From an uncultured Candidatus Saccharibacteria bacterium (GTDB taxonomy: Bacteria > Patescibacteriota > Saccharimonadia > Saccharimonadales > Saccharimonadaceae): DNA of 64,000 nucleotides. The stretch spans positions 62,001-126,000 of the forward strand of contig CASXXK010000001.1 in the NCBI GenBank assembly GCA_949480205.1, given 5' to 3'. Positions 56,016 through 64,000 of this stretch are shown here, piece after piece (positions within the stretch are counted from its first letter, which is position 1; each line of letters starts with the position of its first letter). The position numbers and the translations under genes were made by a program. The notes beneath the pieces were generated by a model. That model was not told the DNA's origin. It did not search any database and saw only the letters and a list, made by a program, of their open reading frames with translations.

Positions 56016-57377
56016 TTAATAAATTCCGTTTACACTATTAGGATAGGCATAATGATAGCTACTGCTCATGTACTTGCTTAGAGATTCGGATTTAGCTTGA
56101 ATGCCGGCCTCTCCTAGACCGCAGGCGGCTTCGCCAATGATAATGGTATCAGTATTAGTATTGATGCCAAGCACGACGCCGGTGTGGCCACAAGCTTTTT
56201 CTCCACACATGGTTGAGCCGCTGGCAGTACTAAAGATCGCATAAACTTTAGGAATGTTACCGCCGTAGGTAAATTCGTAATCGCCACTGATGAGACTACT
56301 GACTATATCGGCGCCATTTCCTAGTCCAACGGTAATATGATTGGTGATGTAATTGTTTGTGTACATATTAATGAAGTAGCGTGTAAAAGAGACGCAGTTG
56401 TAGGCGATTCCGCCGCTACAGCTATTATTGGTCATGCCATAAAGCGTGATAAGATCGGCATTGGAGACACCACGGACGGCCATTTTGTAGGACATCATAA
56501 AGGTATAAGCTTCTTCTATGTTCATGCCGTTTACCCCAGCAATGAGGCGCCCACCATTGGCACCAACGATATAGCACTCCGTTGTTGAACCACCGTCAGT
56601 GCCGCCAAGTCCAACGTAAATGGTATAAGCTCCGGGGCGAGATGAGGTAGAGGTGGCGTTCCATTGGCCGTCACCGACGTATCTTCCAGGCCAGAGAGGA
56701 CTCATGTTTGGACTGCTCGGGTCGCGGGCGGCGTCGTATTTGTTCATGACGTATGGAGATCCTTCACCCGTGGCCGCTTCTTCGGCAGTGAAACCCATGT
56801 CGATGGCTTTGTCAATGTATTTTTGGGCGCGACCGTTATATTTGAAGAAAAGAGTTTTGATACCAGCAGCTGTATTAAGATCTAGGCCAGCGCCGTATTG
56901 GTTGGCAATAAGATCGGCCATAATATCGGTTTGGCGCTGGAATTCTTCGTCGGAAATTTGTCCAGCGGGAAGAAAGGCATTGGAATTTTTACCGCCGTTT
57001 GTGTAGCTATATAATTGATACGCTCCTTGCCCGTTGGTTGGATTAGACCGTTTGGCACTATTTTCCATAATATGAATAGTGGCAATAATACGCCAGTCGA
57101 AACCATACTGGTCGGCGGAGTTTTTATAGAAGGCTTGGTTGGCTTGGATTGCGCTGGTAGTGGCGGCGTTTAGAATTTGAGCTCCAGAATAGGTGGCATT
57201 GCTACCAGATAGACAATTAGCGCTAGTGCTGCCTTCTGGATTGTAATAATAAATTCCGTTTTGCCCCATGAAATCAAGGGTCGTATTGCTTAGGGTGGCA
57301 TGTGCTGGTGTGGTGGTTAAGGACAAAGTCAAGCAAGAAGTAAGTAGAAAAGCTGTTTTTAGAATTTTCTTAATCAT
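56016..57377 (-). CDS. secreted CHAP-domain peptidoglycan hydrolase
   Basis: Signal peptide; CSGGIAYNCVSFTRYFINMYT...CGEKACGHTGVVLGINTNTDTIIIGEA. Confidence 0.78.
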   Translation of the reverse strand: MIKKILKTAFLLTSCLTLSLTTTPAHATLSNTTLDFMGQNGIYYYNPEGSTSANCLSGSNATYSGAQILNAATTSAIQANQAFYKNSADQYGFDWRIIATIHIMENSAKRSNPTNGQGAYQLYSYTNGGKNSNAFLPAGQISDEEFQRQTDIMADLIANQYGAGLDLNTAAGIKTLFFKYNGRAQKYIDKAIDMGFTAEEAATGEGSPYVMNKYDAARDPSSPNMSPLWPGRYVGDGQWNATSTSSRPGAYTIYVGLGGTDGGSTTECYIVGANGGRLIAGVNGMNIEEAYTFMMSYKMAVRGVSNADLITLYGMTNNSCSGGIAYNCVSFTRYFINMYTNNYITNHITVGLGNGADIVSSLISGDYEFTYGGNIPKVYAIFSTASGSTMCGEKACGHTGVVLGINTNTDTIIIGEAACGLGEAGIQAKSESLSKYMSSSYHYAYPNSVNGIY

Positions 57378-60124
57378 GCGGCGTAGCTCCGATTGCGTAC
57401 ATCGTCGTAGAGTATATAGTGGTTATTGATGGCTATGATAGGGCTAGTGGCATTTTTATCGCTGCTAAAGCCATAGGAAGGATGCTCGTTTTTTAAGTTT
57501 GCAACGATTTCGTTCCCTGTCGTGGCGATATTGTAGTCATCTGTAGTGGTGCGAGTTTCAGGATCATAGTTAGCAATATAATTATAATATTCAGCGAAAG
57601 CAATGACGGTTTCAGCATCGTCTTTGGTGATACCAGAAATGCGGGCAAGATAGCCAGCTGGAGAATTGTCGAGTGGGTGCTCTTTTTCGTATTGAGTCTC
57701 GTAGGCCATGACCGGGCTTTGACTGTCACCATAAGCGCCAGCCCACTCCAGGATACGTTGATCTTCGATATAGCGTTGGTAGTAGCGATAGTCGTCTTTC
57801 CAGAAATTATTAGTGCTACTATTGACGCAGGCTTGTCCGGATGACCAGGCGAGGTTTTCTGCTGTATGGCTTGAATTAATAAGATCAATAACATCACCGA
57901 TAATTGGGATTGAGTTAAGAATTACGTTGCCTTTTTCAAGATTACCCAGGATATTGGTATCAACGGTGCCAAAAGGAGAATCGCGACCGTCACAATATGT
58001 GATATACTTGGCGAGATCTGAGTCAGTTTTGATTACGTAGTTGCCGTTAGAATCATGTTCTAGATTTCTTGATATTATCCGGATGTATTCGGAGTCTTCT
58101 GGGTCCATATCAATTAAACTTGGGTCGGTGATAGTGATTGGGTTACAGTAAATATCGCCAACGGCGCCAATAGACTCAAGGTTTGGGCATTTGCCGAAGC
58201 TAGCCATATAGATACTGTTGCCAGTGGCGAATGTGGAGTTAGTTAGAGATGAAAGAGCAGATGATGTAGCACGCGCAAAAGTATTAACATTAGTGAGGAG
58301 TGACGTACTACTCTTAGGGCTAAGTAGTGTAATTGGTAAAAGATTATAAACGATGCTACCGAGGAATGTGTTTTTTGATGTGATATCGAATGGACTGCGG
58401 TTCTGGCGGTCAGCTTCGGCTTCCATGGCGATAACATCTTGAGTAATACGACTGTAAGCTAGGGCAACGTCGCCAGAAGCGAGGGATTGTCCACTGCCGG
58501 AGCGCCCAACACGGGTATTGGCAGCGGATGCTCCGCGGGCAAGCAATTCGCCGGCAGGAATACCGGTGGTGGTTTCGAAAATATTAGTAAAGAGTGTTTT
58601 AGCGATAGTAGGTACGATAAAACTTAAGGCGACGGAAGTAGTAGCACTAATTGTTACACTGGTAGCAAAATTAAATACCATTTGACCAATTGCGGAGACG
58701 CCAAGGGTGCCGATGGTAGTAGCAATTGAGACTACAGCGGCGCCAGCCTGGACGCCTGCGCAAGTCATTACTTGTGCAGCGTTCATGTTTAAGAAATTAG
58801 CAATAGCATTGCCAGTGCGTTCAAGAGAAAAATTATCCGTAGTTTTGATGCTAGCTGGAGCATAAGCTAGCATCATTTGTAGGCCGTTGGCCTGGACTGG
58901 TGCTCCGGAAAAGTCGATATCTTCTCCACCATTGCCTTCGTCGTCAAAATCATTAATGTTGGAGTAGGTGGTATTGACTGGAGTAGTGAGAGTGTTTAGA
59001 ACTTCATTGATAGCAGAGTTTTCACCTTCTCCATATTTCATTTTACTGATGTTCTCCATGTAATTCATGAAATAGTTGATGGATTGATAGATTTCGTTGG
59101 CGGCAACAACTGCAGAAATAGTGGCGCCAACGCGCATCATAGCACAGGTAATATTGCCGATATTGCCAACTGTGCCGGCGATGTTAGCGACTTTGCTGGT
59201 AGTGCTATTGACGAAATCTTGGGCCTTTTGGTCAGCGTCGGCAATATTACTATTGGAACGGCCATCAAGGTCGGTTTCGTTGACTGGACCGGTGGTCATT
59301 TTGGGAGATCCGTCATCGTTAAAGAGGGGTCTGCCGTTTTCGTCTGTTTCTTGGACTTCTTTGTCGTAGGCGCCTCGTATGGTGGAACTATTATTGTCAT
59401 ATTCTGAGTTCATGGTGTTACGGAAATTATCCATGTCGGCATCGGCGTTGCCGGTTTGTTTGTAATCGTTAAAGACATTGCGGCTGAGTCCTAGCTTGTT
59501 ATAGATTTTGGTGGCCATTTTGTCGAAGAAGGTTGCTACCCTGCCTTGTTTGGCTTTGATTTGGGCGGCGTCCGTGGGGATGTCGGCGTAGCTTTTGGTA
59601 AAGTTACTAGAAGAAGTGCCGCTGTGATTATTGGCGTAGTTAAAAAGTTTGGTAGTTCTAAGAGCCCAGCTGGCGTGCTGTGTATCGGTGGCCTCGGTCA
59701 TGAGTGACTCCATGGCGGGTGCTAGTAAAGAGTGTGAACTGCCCAAAAAAGTTCCGCCACCAACCAGCAACGTAATAATGACCATCATGGCAGCAATGCC
59801 GCCCTTCTTTTTGCTGCCTATTTTACCTTTGGCATTTTTATTGTTGGAATTTTTTTGACCGCTGACGCTGTTTTTCCATGGCGAATTGAATGTTGGCTCG
59901 TTCTTGGAAAGGGCGGAATTTTCGGAATTGCGCAGGAGATCTTTAGAACTACTGGATTTTCCACCATCGATTACTTTGAAGTTATCACGGTTCCCTTTTT
60001 GAGCTGGGCCAGTATTGCCACCTTGGTACACTTGGAAATTTGGACGCGTTTCAGCACGATCCATATTATTATATGGATCGTTGGGTGCTAGAGCACTACT
60101 CCCGTCAGTGTTATACCTTGCCAT
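57374..60124 (-). CDS. large multi-TM T4SS-associated protein (VirB6/TrbL-like position)
   Basis: 916 aa, several TM segments; adjacent to VirB4-like gene. Confidence 0.65.
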   Translation of the reverse strand: MARYNTDGSSALAPNDPYNNMDRAETRPNFQVYQGGNTGPAQKGNRDNFKVIDGGKSSSSKDLLRNSENSALSKNEPTFNSPWKNSVSGQKNSNNKNAKGKIGSKKKGGIAAMMVIITLLVGGGTFLGSSHSLLAPAMESLMTEATDTQHASWALRTTKLFNYANNHSGTSSSNFTKSYADIPTDAAQIKAKQGRVATFFDKMATKIYNKLGLSRNVFNDYKQTGNADADMDNFRNTMNSEYDNNSSTIRGAYDKEVQETDENGRPLFNDDGSPKMTTGPVNETDLDGRSNSNIADADQKAQDFVNSTTSKVANIAGTVGNIGNITCAMMRVGATISAVVAANEIYQSINYFMNYMENISKMKYGEGENSAINEVLNTLTTPVNTTYSNINDFDDEGNGGEDIDFSGAPVQANGLQMMLAYAPASIKTTDNFSLERTGNAIANFLNMNAAQVMTCAGVQAGAAVVSIATTIGTLGVSAIGQMVFNFATSVTISATTSVALSFIVPTIAKTLFTNIFETTTGIPAGELLARGASAANTRVGRSGSGQSLASGDVALAYSRITQDVIAMEAEADRQNRSPFDITSKNTFLGSIVYNLLPITLLSPKSSTSLLTNVNTFARATSSALSSLTNSTFATGNSIYMASFGKCPNLESIGAVGDIYCNPITITDPSLIDMDPEDSEYIRIISRNLEHDSNGNYVIKTDSDLAKYITYCDGRDSPFGTVDTNILGNLEKGNVILNSIPIIGDVIDLINSSHTAENLAWSSGQACVNSSTNNFWKDDYRYYQRYIEDQRILEWAGAYGDSQSPVMAYETQYEKEHPLDNSPAGYLARISGITKDDAETVIAFAEYYNYIANYDPETRTTTDDYNIATTGNEIVANLKNEHPSYGFSSDKNATSPIIAINNHYILYDDVRNRSYAA

Positions 60125-60143
60125 ATGTATATATTATACCATA

Positions 60144-62000
60144 TTATCGACGGTCTTCGGGTCGAGTTGTGATTAAAGCTTCTTCAGTTTCGGAGGCGAT
60201 GACTTGAATATGGACGTGATTGGCGCCAGCAAAGAACAGACCTTGGCCAACTGGGAAGTTGGCGAGACGCTTACGTTCTTCGTCGGTTAGCTTGAAAACA
60301 TCGGACAAAACGTCGACGGCCGAAGCGGATTGTTTGAGTAATAATTGCATAGAGGAGTTGGCGACAATAGCGCGACCCATTTTGCTGCTCATAAAGTCTT
60401 CTACGTCCTGAGTGATAGTAGTGAGACCAAGATAGTATTTGCGGGCACGTTTGGCGAGACTAAAGAGGAAGTTGGCGGAGTCGTCGTATTTCATTAGTTG
60501 CCAGGCTTCGTCTACGATAAGTAGACGGCGTTTTTGCTGAGCGCGAACAACATTCCAAATATGAGACAAAACGATATACATCGCCACGGGGCGAAGTTCA
60601 TCTTCGAGGTCACGAATATTGAATACTACCATTTGATTGTTGATGTCGACATTAGATTGTTGCGAGAAAATACCAGCAAAGGTCCCCGAAGTGTATTTGC
60701 GCAAACGTTGGGCAAGTTGTGGTCCAGTGCCACCCATATGAGCGAGCGTGTCGTATAAGTTGATAATAGTTGGAGGGGTGCTTTGGTGGGTGAGCGGGTC
60801 GCTCGTGATGCCGGCGCGGGCATAAGTGTCAATTAGGGCCTGATCAAGGTCGGCCTCTTCGTTGGCAGTGAGTGCGGGTACAATTTGACCATTAGGACCA
60901 ATTTGGTTGCCGCCGAGCATGAGACGGAAAAGCCCGTGTAATGTGACAAGATTAGCGCGCAGCGCATCATTGGCGTCTTCGTTATCGACGACTTTAGGTA
61001 AATCAAATGGATTAATGCGTACGTCAGAGTTGAGACTGAGGCGGATGTAGCTACCGCCAACAGCGTCACAAAGTTTTTGGTATTCGTTTTCTGGGTCGAT
61101 AATGATAATTTCTGTACCAATCATCATGGAGCGAACAGCTTCGAGTTTGACAGCGAAAGATTTACCAGCACCAGATTTAGCAAAGACGACTTGGTTAGCG
61201 TTTTCCAAGGAGAATCGGTCAAAGATGACCAGACCATTATTGTGCATGTTGATACCATACAAAATGCCTTTTTCTTGAGTAAGATCGGCTGAAGTGAATG
61301 GAAAGCTAGTGGAGATGGCGCCGGTGTTCATATTGCGACGAATTTGGAGCTGGTCGGTACACTGTGGCATCGTGCTATTCATTCCCTGTTCTTGTTGTGA
61401 ACTGGCAACTTTCGAGAAGATCATTTGTTGACCCAAGAGGGTTTCAATTTTGTGTTGGACAAAACTGAGCTCGTCTAGAGAATCAGCCCACAAAGTGATA
61501 TAGAGACCAAAGCGGAAGAATTTTTCTGCACCAACTTGGAGTTTATCGCGTAGTTCTTCGGCGTCTTGGATGGCGGCCTCAAGCTCTGGGTCACGAACTT
61601 TGCCTTTTTCGGCATTAACGTTGTAGCTAGCTTCGAGTTGAGTAACCTTTTTGCGGAGGTTTTTCATGACGACAGTGGTTTCAACAGGATAGACATACAT
61701 TGAAACGTCTAAGACCTCGTCGATATTGATCAAGCTAGAAATCCAGCCAGTGTAAAGACTGCGGGGATAGCCGTAGACGTAGATAGTGCGACCGTATTTG
61801 GTGCCAAGACGGAAGTAGCTAGAGTGGATTTCGATAGAGCTCGGTGAGATGAGATCACGAAGAGTATTGATTCCCTGTTCAAAGGCGCGCTGAATTTCGG
61901 CGTCTTCGGCGGCTTGGGATTGAGCGGCGATGTTGGCGGCAGTAGTTTGATTTTGTGCGAGTTTGGCAGCCTTTTTGGCGGCACGGGTTTCTTTGCTCAT
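60144..62000 (-). CDS. VirB4/TraC-like conjugative ATPase
   Basis: NQVVFAKSGAGKSFAVKLEAVR...EIIIIDPENEYQKL...RRLLIVDEAWQLMKYDDSANFLFSLAKRARKYYLGLTTITQDVEDF. Confidence 0.92.
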   Translation of the reverse strand: MSKETRAAKKAAKLAQNQTTAANIAAQSQAAEDAEIQRAFEQGINTLRDLISPSSIEIHSSYFRLGTKYGRTIYVYGYPRSLYTGWISSLINIDEVLDVSMYVYPVETTVVMKNLRKKVTQLEASYNVNAEKGKVRDPELEAAIQDAEELRDKLQVGAEKFFRFGLYITLWADSLDELSFVQHKIETLLGQQMIFSKVASSQQEQGMNSTMPQCTDQLQIRRNMNTGAISTSFPFTSADLTQEKGILYGINMHNNGLVIFDRFSLENANQVVFAKSGAGKSFAVKLEAVRSMMIGTEIIIIDPENEYQKLCDAVGGSYIRLSLNSDVRINPFDLPKVVDNEDANDALRANLVTLHGLFRLMLGGNQIGPNGQIVPALTANEEADLDQALIDTYARAGITSDPLTHQSTPPTIINLYDTLAHMGGTGPQLAQRLRKYTSGTFAGIFSQQSNVDINNQMVVFNIRDLEDELRPVAMYIVLSHIWNVVRAQQKRRLLIVDEAWQLMKYDDSANFLFSLAKRARKYYLGLTTITQDVEDFMSSKMGRAIVANSSMQLLLKQSASAVDVLSDVFKLTDEERKRLANFPVGQGLFFAGANHVHIQVIASETEEALITTRPEDRR

Positions 62001-62001
62001 A

Positions 62002-63030
62002 TTATTCCTTTGTCCCCTTCTTGACGTAAGTGGTTGCTAACTTGGTGAAATCTACTAGTGGCTCGCGTACGGCGGTATCAGGGTTGTTGAAGTTATAGAA
62101 GAGTTCGCTGAGCTCTTTGGTATTGAGGCGAACAGATTGGATGCCGATTTGGTAAAGCCCAGAAATCACGGTTTCAACACGATTATTGAGCTCATCAATA
62201 GCTTTATTGTAGGTGTCGCGGTTGATTCGGGTGACGTTTGGCCCCTTGTTTTTGCCGATGGCCTTGAAGAAATTTTTGGTTTGCTGGACGGCGGCCTCGA
62301 GGTCGGCAGAAGGATAATATGGGATAACGATAAAGAAAGACTTGTCCATAATGTTTGCCTCTTGCGCTAGAATATCAATAAAGTTGATATAGTCATCCAT
62401 CAAAACACCTAGAAGCATGTTGTCATTATTACGACGCATCTGAGCGAGTTTTTCGATGTATGGTCCAATATCGACGCGTTGAGAACGAACAAGAATTTGA
62501 ATAGTGAAGTTGAGTGAGTTAAGGAAGTTTTGATAGCTGTATTCTACGCCTTCACGTTCGGTCTCGGACATGAGGTCAAAGTTGATCGATTGACAAGCGA
62601 CGACAGCGCGGAAAGAACCGTCCTTCATGATAACGAGGCTATCGCGAAGTTCGGAAAACTGCAGTGTTGCTTGAGTAGAAAGTGGATCTTCGGTGATTTG
62701 CGGAACGGCGAGCGGAGCAACGGCTGGTTGTGCTCCGGTTAGGGGTTGTTGGGTCATGGGTTGCTGGGCGACAGGTTGTTGAATGAATGGTTGTGCAGCA
62801 GCTGGCGCTTGTGGGGTTGCTGGCTGTGTTGGATAGGCTTGGACGGGTGTTTGTGCGGAGGCTGGAACCGTAGGCATTGGTTGAGGTTGCGCTAAGGGCT
62901 GAGTTTGAGGGCGCTGCATGGGTTGCATTGCGGGATGAGCAGCGGCCATAGCGCGAGCCTGCGCATTAGCGCCGTAGCCTTGTGGCGCGGATTGGCCTTG
63001 AGGAATCTGGTTATAATTTTGTGGGTTCAT
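62002..63030 (-). CDS. T4SS protein with VirB4/TraC N-terminal-like domain and Q/P/A-rich N-terminal extension
   Basis: FSELRDSLVIMKDGSFRAVVACQSINFDLMSETEREGVEYSYQNFLNSL. Confidence 0.7.
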   Translation of the reverse strand: MNPQNYNQIPQGQSAPQGYGANAQARAMAAAHPAMQPMQRPQTQPLAQPQPMPTVPASAQTPVQAYPTQPATPQAPAAAQPFIQQPVAQQPMTQQPLTGAQPAVAPLAVPQITEDPLSTQATLQFSELRDSLVIMKDGSFRAVVACQSINFDLMSETEREGVEYSYQNFLNSLNFTIQILVRSQRVDIGPYIEKLAQMRRNNDNMLLGVLMDDYINFIDILAQEANIMDKSFFIVIPYYPSADLEAAVQQTKNFFKAIGKNKGPNVTRINRDTYNKAIDELNNRVETVISGLYQIGIQSVRLNTKELSELFYNFNNPDTAVREPLVDFTKLATTYVKKGTKE

Positions 63031-63038
63031 ATAGCTCC

Positions 63039-63848
63039 TTAGTGTAGTGGTACGTAGACCTCAGTTTCGTTTTCGCGTTGGATACGATCGGCTTGTTGCT
63101 GAATAGTTTCGACAGAGAAATCGGGATTGTGGGCAAGGTTGGTCATTTGGGCTGATTGGGCGGGCGTAATTGGTTGAACAATTGCAGGATTAGATGAAGA
63201 TCCAGGTAGAGGTTGAATGACGCGATCTCCGGTTATGGGAGTAGCTGCTTGGTTGGTCTGGTTGGATTGTTGAATAGCAGCACGCATTTGATTGACGATC
63301 TCGTCGTGACGTTCCTGTTGCTCTTTGCTAATGAGGTGATTTAGGCGGTTAGTGCCAGAACGGTCAAACATATCGGTAGCGTTGTAGGCTTCGGCGTAAA
63401 ATTCGTCACGCATGGGCGAATTGGCATTTTTGATAGCGTAGCCTTCGGAGTCAACAATGGCAGCCAAGAATGAAAGGCGATGGCCGGCTTCTTCTTCAGT
63501 AATATCACGGACGCGGTTTTCTTCAACCTTTTTGGGGGCAGTGATGAGGATGGTGGAATCGCTTTGACCAGTCATCCAAAAACGCTTGCGTGGCTTGGTG
63601 TAAAAAGAGAGGAGGGCGGCAAGATAGACTTCCATAGGTTGGTCTTTCTTGATTGGGAGCGCTAGAATGAGGAAGAAAAAAGCGAAGGGTAATGGGATAA
63701 TAGCAAGGAGTGGAAAGACCTGAAAAAGCGCTACTGCGGCAACACCGAGGCCGAATACAAGCATAAGATAGACGAATTGTCGAAAAGAAAATGGTCCGAT
63801 GAGCTTGTCGTCGGCTTCAACATCCTGCGGTACCTTATAAGTCGCCAT
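63039..63848 (-). CDS. PrgI family (VirB3-like) T4SS membrane protein
   Basis: YKVPQDVEADDKLIGPFSFRQFVYLMLVFGLGVAAVALF. Confidence 0.82.
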   Translation of the reverse strand: MATYKVPQDVEADDKLIGPFSFRQFVYLMLVFGLGVAAVALFQVFPLLAIIPLPFAFFFLILALPIKKDQPMEVYLAALLSFYTKPRKRFWMTGQSDSTILITAPKKVEENRVRDITEEEAGHRLSFLAAIVDSEGYAIKNANSPMRDEFYAEAYNATDMFDRSGTNRLNHLISKEQQERHDEIVNQMRAAIQQSNQTNQAATPITGDRVIQPLPGSSSNPAIVQPITPAQSAQMTNLAHNPDFSVETIQQQADRIQRENETEVYVPLH

Positions 63849-63905
63849 AATTCTATTTTATCATAGTAGACGTGTAAAAAGCAAAATAACGCCCACCAAA
63901 ATTTC

Positions 63906-63940
63906 ACCTCCCTGTGGCTTTAGGATACACGGGGAGGTGA
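63906..63940. terminator. hairpin
   Basis: tcacctccctgtg-gctttaggata-cacggggaggtga. Confidence 0.5.
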
Positions 63941-64000
63941 GAAAAGTCAAGAGCTAGTCGTAATGGATACTATCGACGAGATCCAGGATCTCTGCTGCCA

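Noticed and set aside
1-64000. CRISPR array or cas genes
   Set aside because: No regularly spaced direct repeats with unique spacers and no Cas-like ORFs seen.
1-64000. Insertion sequence or prophage
   Set aside because: No transposase, integrase, terminase or capsid-like protein among the ORFs.
1-64000. Alternative genetic code (UGA=Gly as in SR1/Gracilibacteria)
   Set aside because: Standard translation gives full-length conserved proteins and TGA acts as a terminal stop (e.g. at 37017-37019).

Overview
The window looks like a chromosomal segment of a Saccharibacteria (TM7)/Patescibacteria-type genome using the standard code. The lineage is inferred from gene content and style; no search was run. 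It spans the probable replication origin: khpB-yidC-(acyltransferase)-rnpA-rpmH on the minus strand, then dnaA-dnaN-recF on the plus strand. To the left lie housekeeping genes (rny, tsaB, tsaE, comEC, rimK, dnaJ, ackA, dnaK, nusA), an initiator-like tRNA-Met, and a cell-surface polysaccharide locus at about 28-45 kb. To the right is a type IV secretion-like cluster (PrgI-like, split VirB4-like, VirB6-like, CHAP hydrolase). The most unusual signal is a set of six dispersed, promoterless cassettes of about 210-230 bp at 16.97, 20.17, 21.12, 33.40, 33.73 and 47.43 kb, on both strands. Each encodes only the variable C-terminal half of a FISUMP/C-type-lectin-like domain (xVRSG...WSSR...FPLRCLSTVLD). 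All six have almost invariant boundary sequences (TCGTGCGCAGCGGG at the 5' end, CCCTCCGCTGCCTTAGTACTGTATTA at the 3' end) carrying complementary GCAGCGG/CCGCTGC cores. They look like silent donor or mobile cassettes for diversifying a surface protein encoded elsewhere. Other notable signals are a ~540-nt structured ncRNA upstream of dnaK, two CIRCE/promoter modules, a helically phased DnaA-box-like array inside a methyltransferase CDS, repeat arrays at oriC, a pseudoknot-like 5' leader at 26.3 kb, and several small palindromic elements, some inside CDSs.
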